Of a DNA stretch of 64,000 nucleotides, positions 1 through 8,921 are shown piece after piece (positions within the stretch are counted from its first letter, which is position 1; each line of letters begins with the position of its first letter). Location of the stretch: assembly GCA_030386295.1 (NCBI GenBank), contig JANQAO010000003.1, positions 391,907-455,906 on the forward strand, read 5' to 3'. The position numbers and the translations under genes are program-made. The stretch is from Candidatus Persebacteraceae bacterium Df01 (GTDB lineage: Bacteria; Pseudomonadota; Gammaproteobacteria; Tethybacterales; Persebacteraceae). The notes beneath the pieces are model-generated. The model saw only the letters and a list, made by a program, of their open reading frames with translations. It made no database searches and had not been told where the DNA came from.

Positions 1-201
1 GGCAGCTTTCACTGCATTTTCAGCGCTGTCAGCAAGAACGTTTAAACCAGCATTACAAGGTGTAATAGTGGAATGTGCATTAGCGATGCCCACAATCGGC
101 TTGTCAAAATCATTGTCACCAAAACCCACAGCACGTAACATAGAACGGTTTGGTGAACGCGCCAGCCCCTCGGTAATAATAGAACTTCTTCTTTTGCTCA
201 T
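1..201 (-). CDS. ilvD: Dihydroxy-acid dehydratase, N-terminal part (cut by window edge)
   Basis: The first 67 codons of an IlvD/Edd-family dehydratase, which removes water from 2,3-dihydroxy-acids in valine, leucine and isoleucine synthesis and carries an Fe-S cluster. Seen: an N-terminus with [18 protein letters not shown] followed by [19 protein letters not shown], matching the family opening; the Cys in TPCN is at the place of the first cluster ligand. The ATG at 201 has TAGGAG eight bases upstream. The rest lies outside the window. A branched-chain aminotransferase (ilvE) is found at 26 kb, in the same pathway but not the same operon. Confidence 0.88.
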   Translation of the reverse strand, partial: MSKRRSSIITEGLARSPNRSMLRAVGFGDNDFDKPIVGIANAHSTITPCNAGLNVLADSAENAVKAA

Positions 202-350
202 AAAAATCTCCTAACAAACGGATGCGGAATGTGCGATCATTATAACTTGACTAGCGCCTCCTTGTAGGCTACTATCGCACAGATAAAAAGTGCATTTACA
301 GTCAATTTTCAGATAAAAAACTGTTGTGGCAGTATGTGTTGAGGCACGCG

Positions 351-356
351 TATAAT
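351..356 (+). promoter_or_regulatory. Consensus -10 box upstream of the HD/aguB/spuC cluster
   Basis: A perfect TATAAT lies 31 bases before the ATG at 388. No good -35 is present at 17 bp; TTGTGG at 324 is 21 bp away, so a weak -35 or an activator may be needed. A good Shine-Dalgarno (GAGAGGA) precedes the ATG. Confidence 0.5.
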
Positions 357-387
357 CCCGTCCGTTCAACTAAGAGAGGATTCTTCT

Positions 388-960
388 ATGAAAAAAACAG
401 CATCTTTTACACAGATGAAATACGGGACCAAAGAGGACTATGAATTGTTGGAATCTCTGGAGCGCGACTATGTACGCACCCTACCCGATCGGTTACTGGC
501 TGCGTTGCGTGGTTTGGAACACACATTATCTGGATATCGTGTGTCACGCTTAGAACACTCTCTGCAATCAGCTACCCACGCTTATGACGCCGGTGAAAGT
601 GAAGAAATGGTCGTAGCCGCATTGCTACACGATATCGGCGACGAACTGGCACCTTACTCACATAGCGAAATGGCAGCAGCAATATTACGCCCCTATGTAT
701 CCGAAAAAATTCATTGGATTATTAAGTATCACGGTCTTTTTCAAATGTATTATTACGCCCACCATGTGGGTGGTGATCGTCACGCCCGCGATCGCTTTCA
801 AGAACATCCATTTTTTGATGAGGCAGTACGTTTTTGTGAAAAATATGACCAAAATTGTTTTGACCCGCAGTTTCAATCAAAACCGCTGGAGTTTTTTGAG
901 CAAATAGTGCGGCGAATATTTTCCGCGCCGCCACGTGATTTAAGTGCCACTACTGCATGA
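388..960 (+). CDS. HD-domain protein related to PhnZ-type di-iron oxygenases
   Basis: A 190-aa HD-superfamily protein, heading a cluster with aguB and an aminotransferase. Seen: LEHSLQ with H57, LLHDIGD with H81-D82, SHSE with H92, KYHG with H115 and KYDQ with D154. The order and approximate spacing match the six metal ligands of PhnZ, the mixed-valent di-iron oxygenase that cleaves C-P bonds (recalled as H34, H58, D59, H80, H104, D161). The PhnZ residues that contact the phosphonate seem changed: the H after HDxG is D85, and the lysine four residues after H104 is Q119. This suggests an oxygenase or phosphohydrolase acting on another substrate. Substrate unknown. The ATG at 388 has a strong SD (GAGAGGA). 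The stop overlaps aguB by ATGA, so the two are translationally coupled. Confidence 0.8.
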   Translation: MKKTASFTQMKYGTKEDYELLESLERDYVRTLPDRLLAALRGLEHTLSGYRVSRLEHSLQSATHAYDAGESEEMVVAALLHDIGDELAPYSHSEMAAAILRPYVSEKIHWIIKYHGLFQMYYYAHHVGGDRHARDRFQEHPFFDEAVRFCEKYDQNCFDPQFQSKPLEFFEQIVRRIFSAPPRDLSATTA

Positions 961-1832
961 CGACAATTACCGTTGCAGCAATACAGGCGGAACTGGGTGA
1001 TACTCCCGCCGGCAATTTAGCGCGAATGGAAAGCCTAGCACGGCAGGCAGCGGGAGCGCACATTATTTTGCTTCCTGAACTTATTGAATATCCTTATTTT
1101 TGCAAAACTCAACGCGCTGAATTAATGCACTATGCCACCACCGTCACAGAAAATCGCGCCGTTACCGCGATGCAACTATTAGCTGCCGAATTGCGCGCTG
1201 TCATTCCGGTCAGTTTTTATGAAAAGGCTGGACAAGCACTATTTAATTCTTTGGCAATCATTGACGCCGACGGTACACTTTTAGGTGTGTACCGAAAATC
1301 TCACATTCCTGACGGCCCGGGGTATCAAGAAAAATTTTATTTTGCGCCCGGTGATACTGGCTTTCGCGTCTGGCATACCCAGCACGGCGTTGTCGGTGCC
1401 GGCGTGTGTTGGGACCAGTGGTTTCCCGAAGCGGCACGGGCAATGGCGTTACAAGGTGCGGAGATATTGCTGTACCCAACCGCCATTGGTAGCGAACCGC
1501 AATTACCGGATTTACATTCCGCCGCACACTGGCGCACTGTCATGTGCGGTCATGCTGCCGCCAATATGATGCCGTTAGCAGCGGCCAATCGCATCGGCTG
1601 CGAGCGTCAAAATGACACTTTCGGTCACTCGGTAGAAGTGGCATTTTATGGACATTCATTTATCGCCGATGAATGCGGCTCCGTTTGCGCCGATGCTGGT
1701 AAAACAGAGGCGGTTATCACTGCTGAAGTAGACTTAGCAGCTATTGCTGATAAACGGCAGCAATGGGGAATATTTAGAGACCGTCGTCCTGACTTGTACG
1801 GCGCACTACTCACTCGAGATGGAAGCTCATGA
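957..1832 (+). CDS. aguB: N-carbamoylputrescine amidase
   Basis: A 291-aa nitrilase-superfamily amidase that hydrolyses N-carbamoylputrescine to putrescine, CO2 and ammonia, in the agmatine route. Catalytic triad visible: E41 (LLPELIEYPYFC), K114 (YRKSHIPDGPGYQEKFYF) and C151 (GVCWDQWFPEAARAMA). The stretch LLYPTAIGSEP and HWRTVMCGHAAANMMP are typical of AguB rather than of other nitrilases. Start ATG overlaps the HD gene stop by 4 bp, and its own stop overlaps the next start by 4 bp. Agmatine deiminase (aguA), which would make its substrate, is not in this window. A close relative acting on another ureido compound cannot be excluded. Confidence 0.88.
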   Translation: MTTITVAAIQAELGDTPAGNLARMESLARQAAGAHIILLPELIEYPYFCKTQRAELMHYATTVTENRAVTAMQLLAAELRAVIPVSFYEKAGQALFNSLAIIDADGTLLGVYRKSHIPDGPGYQEKFYFAPGDTGFRVWHTQHGVVGAGVCWDQWFPEAARAMALQGAEILLYPTAIGSEPQLPDLHSAAHWRTVMCGHAAANMMPLAAANRIGCERQNDTFGHSVEVAFYGHSFIADECGSVCADAGKTEAVITAEVDLAAIADKRQQWGIFRDRRPDLYGALLTRDGSS

Positions 1833-3196
1833 ACAACACCAAATTAACAAGTACCGCAGCCTATCAGCAGGCAGATGCAGCACATTATCTGCATCCATTC
1901 ACAGACAACGGCGCGCTAGGAAATAACGCACGTATTATCTGCCGCGCCGACGGCGTATATCTATGGGATACCGACGGTAACCAGCTACTTGATGGTATGT
2001 CTGGCTTATGGTGCGTTAACGTCGGCTACGGACGCGCCAGTATTACACAAGCAGTAGCAAAACAAATGGATAAGCTGCCATATTACAACAGCTTTTTTCA
2101 ATGCGCCACGCCACCGGCAATAGAGCTAGCGCAAACACTAACCGAAGTAGCGCCTCCTGGCTTCAATCGCGTCTTTTTTGCTGGCTCCGGCTCTGAAGCC
2201 AATGATACGGTGGTACGTATGTGCCGCTATTATTGGCAATTACGCGGTCAACCACAGCGCACCGTTTTTATCTCGCGTCACAACGCCTATCACGGCAGCA
2301 CCGTTGCCGGCGTTTCTCTCGGCGGCATGAAGGGCATGCACGCACAAGGTGGACCATTGATTCCCGACATTGTTCATGTGCGGCAACCGTACTGGTACGA
2401 AGAAGGACGCGACATGACGCCGGCTGTTTTTGGTCACCAAGCAGCAACTGCCGTTGCCGAAAAAATTGAAGAAATCGGTGCCCATCGTGTGGCGGCATTT
2501 ATCGGAGAGCCGGTGCAAGGTGCTGGCGGCGTTATCATTCCGCCTGATAGTTACTGGCCGGAAGTACAAAAAATATGTGCGCACTACGACATACCAATTG
2601 TCGCCGATGAGGTGATTTGCGGCTTTGGTCGACTGGGAGAGTGGTTTGGATCTCAGCGACTCAATATTGACGCCAAAATAATGCCTATTGCTAAGGGATT
2701 AACTTCTGGTTACCTTCCCATGGGTGGAGTGCTGGTGCACGACGATATTGCCGACGTATTGATTAAAAGCGGCGAATTCGCTCATGGCTTTACCTACAGC
2801 GGGCATCCGACATGTGCCGCAGCAGCATTGGAAAATATACGCATCTTACGTGAAGAAAATATAATCTCTCGTGTGCGCGATGAGGTTGCACCGTATTTTC
2901 AAAAACGCTGGGCTACGTTAGAATCGCACCCGCTAGTGGGAGAAACCCGCGGCATAGGAATGGTAGCGGCACTGGAATTGGTTGCTGACAAGGCTTCTGG
3001 ACAACGCTTTAATTTTGTCCCCGGCGCCGGTGTGCGTTGTCGTGAACATAGTGCCGCTGCGGGACTTATTATGCGTGCCGTGTCCGACACTATGATTGTG
3101 GCACCGCCATTGATTATTTCACCAGCACAAATAGACGAACTCGTTGCTAAAGCACGTCAAGCATTGGATGCGCTAGCAAATGAAATAATAGGATAG
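1829..3196 (+). CDS. Class III aminotransferase, probably putrescine/omega-amino:pyruvate transaminase (SpuC-like)
   Basis: A 455-aa PLP enzyme of the omega-transaminase class. Seen: the cofactor-phosphate loop GSGSEANDT (119-127), D260 in IVADEVICGFGR that contacts the pyridine nitrogen, and the Schiff-base lysine K289 in IAKGLTSGYLPMGG. Overall sequence resembles SpuC, which moves the amino group of putrescine to pyruvate, giving 4-aminobutanal and alanine. Context supports this: AguB just upstream would supply putrescine, and alanine dehydrogenase 47 bp downstream would turn alanine back into pyruvate. Substrate could instead be beta-alanine, GABA or taurine; family members are hard to tell apart by sequence. 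Confidence 0.87.
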   Translation: MNNTKLTSTAAYQQADAAHYLHPFTDNGALGNNARIICRADGVYLWDTDGNQLLDGMSGLWCVNVGYGRASITQAVAKQMDKLPYYNSFFQCATPPAIELAQTLTEVAPPGFNRVFFAGSGSEANDTVVRMCRYYWQLRGQPQRTVFISRHNAYHGSTVAGVSLGGMKGMHAQGGPLIPDIVHVRQPYWYEEGRDMTPAVFGHQAATAVAEKIEEIGAHRVAAFIGEPVQGAGGVIIPPDSYWPEVQKICAHYDIPIVADEVICGFGRLGEWFGSQRLNIDAKIMPIAKGLTSGYLPMGGVLVHDDIADVLIKSGEFAHGFTYSGHPTCAAAALENIRILREENIISRVRDEVAPYFQKRWATLESHPLVGETRGIGMVAALELVADKASGQRFNFVPGAGVRCREHSAAAGLIMRAVSDTMIVAPPLIISPAQIDELVAKARQALDALANEIIG

Positions 3197-3243
3197 TTAC
3201 TTTTTTTGTTAATCAATTCAATCAATCTAAATAAGGAGAAAAT

Positions 3244-4362
3244 ATGATTATTGGCGTCCCTAAAGAAATTAAAAATCGCGAATTTCGTGTAGGCATGACC
3301 CCCGAAGCGATTCATCAAGCAACACACCGTGGTCACAAAACGGTGGTGCAACACTTAGCTGGAGAAGGTATCGGTGTTGCGGACAACGACTATCGTGCTG
3401 CCGGCGCTAAAATCGTTAAAACGGCGCAAGAGGTATTTAAAGCCGCCGACATGATTGTTAAAGTCAAAGAACCACTAGCGAAAGAGCGACGGATGTTGCG
3501 CAAAGGTCAAACCTTGTTTACTTATCTACATTTGGCCGCCGACAAAACACTAACGCAGGAGTTGATGAAAAGCAGTGCTGTGTGCATTGCTTACGAAACC
3601 GTTACCGACGCCGCAGGACGATTGCCACTTCTGGCACCAATGTCCAAAGTTGCTGGACGATTAGCAACGCAAGCGGCAGCACACTATCTACAACGTTTTG
3701 CTGGCGGCATGGGCAAACTCATTGGTGGTGTTCCCGGCGTATTGCCGGCTAGCGTACTGGTATTAGGAGGTGGCATGGTCGGACGTAATGCCGCACGTAT
3801 TGCCTTAGGCATGGGTGCAATGGTAACTATCGTAGACAAAAGCGCTGATGTGATGGATGACATTACGCGCGAGTTTAACGGCGCAGTAACAACTTTACAC
3901 TCTACCCCAGCAGCGCTTGCTGCTGCCGTAGCGCAAGCAGATGTCGTCATTGGTGGTATCTTAGTGGCAGGCGCAGCAGCTCCTAAAATTATCAGCGACA
4001 AGATGGTGAAATCCATGCGCGCCGGTAGCGTCATCGTCGACGTGGCCATTGACCAAGGCGGCTGTATTGCCACCGCTAAGCCAACCACACACGATAATCC
4101 GGTATACAAAAAACACGGCGTAATACACTATTGCGTAACCAACATGCCAGGTGCAGTACCGCACACTTCCACTTACGCGCTAAACAATGTGACTGTGCCA
4201 TTGGCGTTGGAAATTGCTGACAAGGGATGGAAGCGTGCAACACAGGAAAATTTGCACTTACAAAATGGCCTCAGTGTAGTGCAGGGCGCTCTAACCTGCC
4301 CACACTCCGCAGCGTCGCTCAAAATAAAATACACCGCGGCGAAAGATATCCTAAATATTTAA
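3244..4362 (+). CDS. ald: Alanine dehydrogenase
   Basis: A 372-aa NAD-dependent L-alanine dehydrogenase, which interconverts alanine and pyruvate plus ammonium. Seen: N-terminal GVPKEIKNREFRVGMTPE, K75 (IVKVKEP) and H96 (YLHLAAD) of the active site, the Rossmann glycines in VLVLGGGMVGRNAA near residue 175, and VDVAIDQGGC with the catalytic Asp. Length equals the family norm. SD AAGGAGAAAAT precedes the ATG. Its place right after a pyruvate-using aminotransferase suggests it regenerates pyruvate and releases the amino nitrogen as ammonium. A 47-bp gap separates it from the aminotransferase, so it may be part of the same transcript. Confidence 0.95.
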   Translation: MIIGVPKEIKNREFRVGMTPEAIHQATHRGHKTVVQHLAGEGIGVADNDYRAAGAKIVKTAQEVFKAADMIVKVKEPLAKERRMLRKGQTLFTYLHLAADKTLTQELMKSSAVCIAYETVTDAAGRLPLLAPMSKVAGRLATQAAAHYLQRFAGGMGKLIGGVPGVLPASVLVLGGGMVGRNAARIALGMGAMVTIVDKSADVMDDITREFNGAVTTLHSTPAALAAAVAQADVVIGGILVAGAAAPKIISDKMVKSMRAGSVIVDVAIDQGGCIATAKPTTHDNPVYKKHGVIHYCVTNMPGAVPHTSTYALNNVTVPLALEIADKGWKRATQENLHLQNGLSVVQGALTCPHSAASLKIKYTAAKDILNI

Positions 4363-4418
4363 CGGCGCTTAAAAATCAATCCGGAAAAGTCTCCAAGTTA
4401 GTCAATAAAGTAACTTAA

Positions 4419-4457
4419 CCTTTAGTAACTGGCATAACGCGCCAGTTAACTTAAAGG
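4419..4457. other. Imperfect inverted repeat downstream of ald
   Basis: CCTTTAGTAACTGGC (4419-4433) pairs with GCCAGTTAACTTAAAGG (4441-4457) except for a two-base bulge, around a 7-base loop. No T-run follows, so it is not a standard intrinsic terminator; it may stabilise mRNA ends between the convergent ald and cytochrome genes. A second small stem, CCCGC/GCGGG, lies at 4494-4509. The rest of 4363-4615 shows nothing I can name. Confidence 0.45.
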
Positions 4458-4615
4458 CTTGGAAAACAAAAAATTGGAGACAATTCCATATTCCCCGCTC
4501 TTGTGCGGGAAAGTGGTCGAGAAACGACGTATTAAAGCTTGCCTAATTTATTGGCAAACACGTTTATTAACTTAGGATAAATATCCGCCTGTCGACTAAT
4601 AACTGATTATCAGAC

Positions 4616-5224
4616 TTAAGGTGCTAACCCTGAAATGTAAGCGGCCAACGAGGTAATTTGCTCATCACTAAGTTTAGTGGCAATCGCCTGCATAATGCTG
4701 TTTTCACGCTCACCTGAAGCGTAAGCACGCAACGACGACGCGGTATATTCGGCATGCTGCCCTGATAGTCGCGGATACACCGGCTCAATACCTTCACCAG
4801 CAGGGCCGTGACAAGAAGCGCAAGAGGGGATACCGTCAGCAATAACACCACCACGATACAATTTTTCAGCACTTTGGGCTAGTTCCATATCTGCCGCACC
4901 AGCAATAACAGGTTGCTGCTCGCTCAAATAAGCAGCAACGTTAGCAATTTCAGCATCACTAAGTCCTTGTGCCATTGCGGACATGATTGCATTTTTGCTC
5001 ATGCCATCACGAAAGTATTGCACTTGTTTGTAAAGATACTCGCCATGCTGCCCAGCTAAAATGGGATTGGCTGGAATGATACTAACACCCGCTACCCCGT
5101 GACAGGCTAAACATTTGCTTTGGTACAGCGTTTGACCTGCCGCTGTATCGGCGCTAACTAAGTCATTAGCGATAGCGCCAGCGGCAACGAAAAAAGAAAA
5201 AATAAGAGTGATAAATTGATGCAT
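4616..5224 (-). CDS. Di-heme cytochrome c4
   Basis: A 202-aa periplasmic cytochrome with a signal peptide (hydrophobic residues 4-19, cut near AIAND) and two homologous class I domains. Heme sites: CLACH at 38-42 and CASCH at 135-139. Each domain has the matching MSKNAIMSAM or ENSIMQAI motif, where the methionine is the likely sixth ligand. This is the c4 pattern: an electron carrier from the bc1 complex to terminal oxidases. It stands alone and converges on ald. Two single-domain relatives are found at 18.5-19.1 kb. Confidence 0.92.
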   Translation of the reverse strand: MHQFITLIFSFFVAAGAIANDLVSADTAAGQTLYQSKCLACHGVAGVSIIPANPILAGQHGEYLYKQVQYFRDGMSKNAIMSAMAQGLSDAEIANVAAYLSEQQPVIAGAADMELAQSAEKLYRGGVIADGIPSCASCHGPAGEGIEPVYPRLSGQHAEYTASSLRAYASGERENSIMQAIATKLSDEQITSLAAYISGLAP

Positions 5225-5413
5225 AGTGAATTATTCTAACATCTTTCACTACTACAATTCAGATTACTGTACAAGTCAAAGTGCATAACGTCTTTTTTCT
5301 CATCTATTTTAAATACGCGAGCCACTTTAAAGAGCGAGCATCAACATCGGCAAAAATACGTCAAGCTTTTATATGTAATTTATATATGTATATGATTTAA
5401 TTATATTTAACTA

Positions 5414-6766
5414 CTACAGCAATTTTGTTGTAGCTCCCTGCATTAGCGGTTGCAGTATGCGTCGTTGCGAAACTAAAATAAACAAACTTGGCAGCACCAT
5501 CAACATGGTGATGATAAAAAACAACGTCCAGTTGCCGCCCAACCCGTCGACCAAAAAACCGCTTGCTGCCGCCATGGTGGTACGCGATAAATTTCCTAAC
5601 GACGCCAGCGCCGCGTAATGTGTGGCGGTGTGGGCTCGATCGCACAACTGAGACAAAAAAGCAACAAAAGCCACCGTGGAAATCGCCGTAGTAAATTGGT
5701 CGGTCACCACTGCCGTGATAAACAGCCAGCGTTCGGGAAAAAACGCCAGTACCGCAAACAGTAAGTTGGTTGATGCCATCGCGATGCCACCAAGCAAAAT
5801 GCCACGAAACAGACCGTAGCGGGCGTTAATAAAACCACCTAATATGGAAAAAGCACTCACTGTTATCGCTCCCAACCCTCCAGAAACAAGTCCAATTTCA
5901 GATTTAGTAAAGCCGATTTCTTTGTAAAAAAGTAATGACATGCGTCCCAAAAAAGCTTCGCCAATTTTGAAAAAGAAAATAAATGTAAGCAAAAGCAAAC
6001 CCAGTTGAAGTGAATATTTCACCACAAAACTCTTTATCGGTTGTACATAAGCGTTTACCGCCAATGTGGGCATACCTTCCCAGTTGAACGTGGGAGCTGC
6101 AGATATTGGCGCCTCGCGCACAAACCACACCAACAACAACATACTCAGCACAACAACCACAATCAACCCAGCGTAACCGGCTTGCCATGCATTCACGATG
6201 CCCGATTCTTGTAACCATTGCACAAAAGGCAGCGCCAACACTTTACCGCCACCAAAACCCAACCACCACCCCGATGTCGTCATCGCCGCACCGGCGCCCA
6301 ATTTTTGAGGTTCCTCATGACGAACCTGTTCAATGCGCAAGGCGTCAATCGCCACATCCTGTGTGGCACTGGCCAACGCGATAATAAAAATAAGCAAGGA
6401 CAGCAACCACAACCCACCTTCCTCAGCGGCGTCCACATAAAACGCAATGCCCAACATAGCGATGGCAATAACGCTCTGCATTAGCACAATCCACGCCCGC
6501 CTCCGTCCAAGCATCTGGGAAAGAAATGGAATGCGAACACTGTCCACTACCGGCGCCCACAAAACGTTAAAAGCGTACACCGAAAACACCAAACCAAATA
6601 ACCCAATGCCAGAACGCGAAATACCTTCTTCTTTGAGCCACAGCACCACCATAGAGCTAATGAGCAGCCACGGAAAACCGCTGATAAATCCCAACAATAA
6701 AATTTTTGCCATGCGTGCATCGCGATAGACCACTAATGTTTCGCGCCAATTATTAGAATTTGTCAT
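5414..6766 (-). CDS. ampG: AmpG-family muropeptide permease (MFS)
   Basis: A 450-aa integral inner-membrane protein with about 12-14 hydrophobic segments. The opening GFISGFPWLLISSMVVLW, the loop LGRRRAWI between early helices and SATQDVAIDALRIE are hallmarks of AmpG, which imports anhydro-muropeptides released from the wall. With AmgK and MurU at 53-54 kb this fits peptidoglycan recycling. I chose the ATG at 6766; an upstream in-frame TTG at 6784 would add six residues but has no better ribosome site. No ampR or beta-lactamase gene is nearby, so a role in induction is not indicated here. Another PAT-family substrate is possible. Confidence 0.82.
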   Translation of the reverse strand: MTNSNNWRETLVVYRDARMAKILLLGFISGFPWLLISSMVVLWLKEEGISRSGIGLFGLVFSVYAFNVLWAPVVDSVRIPFLSQMLGRRRAWIVLMQSVIAIAMLGIAFYVDAAEEGGLWLLSLLIFIIALASATQDVAIDALRIEQVRHEEPQKLGAGAAMTTSGWWLGFGGGKVLALPFVQWLQESGIVNAWQAGYAGLIVVVVLSMLLLVWFVREAPISAAPTFNWEGMPTLAVNAYVQPIKSFVVKYSLQLGLLLLTFIFFFKIGEAFLGRMSLLFYKEIGFTKSEIGLVSGGLGAITVSAFSILGGFINARYGLFRGILLGGIAMASTNLLFAVLAFFPERWLFITAVVTDQFTTAISTVAFVAFLSQLCDRAHTATHYAALASLGNLSRTTMAAASGFLVDGLGGNWTLFFIITMLMVLPSLFILVSQRRILQPLMQGATTKLL

Positions 6767-6905
6767 ATTCTGCGTCCATATCAATTAATTTAATTTTATA
6801 GGACATTCGTTTTTATTATTGTTTTTTTCTTTACAATTATTTTTATTCGCTCAAAAATAAAAATAACCTTTACGAGTCCGCCTTTATCTGCAAATCAAAT
6901 AACAC

Positions 6906-7772
6906 TCACGGCAAAATTCTGGTCCCCGCACCGACATCGGTAAAGCATTCCAACAGTAGCGAATGCCGCGCCGTTCCGTTGATAATACGGCATGAACGCA
7001 CCCCTCCCTTAACCGCTTCTAGCGCGCAATCCACCTTGGGCTTCATGCCGCCGGCAATCACGCCATCGCGTAACATCTTGCGTGCCGCCGCCGCGTTGAG
7101 TTCAGTGACTAATTTGTTTTTTTTATCCAACACACCCGCCGTATTTGTTAATAAAAACAGCGAATCAGCCGCCAGCGCAACAGCAATGCGCGAGGCAACC
7201 AAATCCGCATTAATATTAAGTGTTCTGCCCTTGTCATCGGCGCCAATAGGCGCAATGACGGGAATAAAATCCGCACCGTCCAATGTCACCAGCAAATCAG
7301 CATCAACAGATTCGACTTTGCCAACCAACCCAATATCCACTTCACCGGCAGCACCAGCTTTCATTTGGCGAGCGCGAATGAGACCACCGTCTTTACCGGT
7401 CATGCCCACTGCTCGCGCTCCGTGAGAATTTATTAACTGTACAATTTGTTGATTGACCAGTCCGCCTAACACCATTTCAACGATATCCATAGTATCACTA
7501 TCGGTATAACGCATACCCTCCACAAAGCGGCTCTTAAGCCCCACTCGCTCCAATGTACGGTTGATTTGCGGCCCACCGCCATGTACCACCACTGGATTAA
7601 TACCAACCAATTTTAATAGTGTCACATCAGCAGCAAAAGCCTTTTGCAAATCCTCATCAATCATGGCGTTACCACCGTATTTAATAACGATAGTTTTGCC
7701 GTGATAACGACGAATGTAAGGTAGTGCCTCGGCGATAACGTGAACTTTACTGGCGTTTTCGGAAGGAGTCAT
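6906..7772 (-). CDS. argB: Acetylglutamate kinase
   Basis: A 288-aa cytoplasmic kinase that phosphorylates N-acetyl-L-glutamate, the second step of arginine (and ornithine) synthesis. Seen: TIVIKYGGNAM with the catalytic lysine near residue 29, VVVHGGGPQINRTL, and the C-terminal ATP-site segment GGMKPKVDCALEAVKGGV. The N-terminal helix before the kinase fold (residues 1-25) suggests the longer form; whether it is arginine-inhibited cannot be read safely. It lies 27 bp downstream of dprA on the same strand and is probably cotranscribed with it. Confidence 0.96.
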   Translation of the reverse strand: MTPSENASKVHVIAEALPYIRRYHGKTIVIKYGGNAMIDEDLQKAFAADVTLLKLVGINPVVVHGGGPQINRTLERVGLKSRFVEGMRYTDSDTMDIVEMVLGGLVNQQIVQLINSHGARAVGMTGKDGGLIRARQMKAGAAGEVDIGLVGKVESVDADLLVTLDGADFIPVIAPIGADDKGRTLNINADLVASRIAVALAADSLFLLTNTAGVLDKKNKLVTELNAAAARKMLRDGVIAGGMKPKVDCALEAVKGGVRSCRIINGTARHSLLLECFTDVGAGTRILP

Positions 7773-7799
7773 TACAGCGGAATTATGACAGATGTACCT

Positions 7800-8888
7800 T
7801 CAAACTCGCTGGTAAGTACCGCCCGCGGCGGGAAGAATTTTACCTTCCATTTCCAATATCAACAGCTCGGGCAACAATACCTGCGCTACCATACCGCTAC
7901 GTTCGGCAATATCATCCACCGACGTTGGCTCAAAATCAATAAAAGAAAGCAGTTCACCCGGTTTTGGTGGCGGTGGCAACGGCGTTTTCGGCGCGCGCAA
8001 TTTTAATTCTTCCAGCACATCGCTAACATTTTCGGCTAATTTAGCTCCCTGTTTAATCAACCGATGACAACCGCGATGCAGCGGCGAATTGATAGAACCG
8101 GGTACGGCGAAAACCTCACGTCCCTGCTCCGCAGCCAATTCAGCGGTGATAAGTGAGCCACTTTTTACCGTTGCTTCTACTACCAAACAGGCACGCGCTA
8201 ACCCGCTGATAATACGGTTGCGGCGCGGAAAATTGCCCGCCATCGGCGGCGTGCCTAAAGGAAAATCACTCACCATCAAGCCACCCTCTTGCACGATTTT
8301 CATAGCGATTGTGCGGTTTTGCTTAGGATAAATAATATCTATACCCGTACCAAGCACCGCCACCGTACCCGCCGGACCTTGCAGTGCGCCACGGTGGGCG
8401 GCGCTATCCACACCTTGCGCCATACCACTGACCACACCCACGCCGGCTTCCGACAAGGCTCGGGCAAAAATTTCGGTGTTTTTTACTCCGGCCGACGACG
8501 CACTGCGACTGCCCACTACCGCTACCAACGGTCGGTTTGTCAGCACGTGACTGTCACCCATCGCATACAGCAGTGGCGGTGCATCAGTAATCTCCAAAAG
8601 CAACGGAGGATAATCCTTATCCGCCAACGTTAAAATTCGGCAATTCTCCCGTTCTGCCCAACGACAAGCTGCCTTTACGTCTTTTTCGTTATTATCGTTT
8701 TTGATGTTTCGTGCCACTCTTGCTGGTACGCAAGCACTCAACTCGGCAATACCGGCACGCCGTGTCTGACCGGGACTGCCAAAAACGCGTAATAATTTGC
8801 GCATAGTGGTCGGTCCGACCCCGTCAGTCATAGACAGCGCTAACCAATCTTTCAATGCAAAATCATCAGGCATGGCGTTAAAATACAC
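7800..8888 (-). CDS. dprA: DNA-processing protein DprA
   Basis: A 362-aa protein that protects incoming single-stranded DNA and loads RecA during natural transformation. Seen in order: a SAM/HhH-like N-terminal region, the Rossmann DprA core with VGSRSASSAG, VVSGMAQGVDSAAHRGAL, GTGIDIIYPKQN and NFPRRNRIISGLA, then a C-terminal winged-helix domain (DDIAERSGMVAQVLLPELLILEMEGKI region). The start is taken as GTG at 8888 because GGAG lies six bases before it; the ATG 15 bp further in has no ribosome site. Divergent from def. Together with PilT at 47 kb it hints at competence. Confidence 0.95.
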   Translation of the reverse strand: MYFNAMPDDFALKDWLALSMTDGVGPTTMRKLLRVFGSPGQTRRAGIAELSACVPARVARNIKNDNNEKDVKAACRWAERENCRILTLADKDYPPLLLEITDAPPLLYAMGDSHVLTNRPLVAVVGSRSASSAGVKNTEIFARALSEAGVGVVSGMAQGVDSAAHRGALQGPAGTVAVLGTGIDIIYPKQNRTIAMKIVQEGGLMVSDFPLGTPPMAGNFPRRNRIISGLARACLVVEATVKSGSLITAELAAEQGREVFAVPGSINSPLHRGCHRLIKQGAKLAENVSDVLEELKLRAPKTPLPPPPKPGELLSFIDFEPTSVDDIAERSGMVAQVLLPELLILEMEGKILPAAGGTYQRV

Positions 8889-8921
8889 ATTTTACTCCGC
8901 TCATTATCATCTATTATCCTT

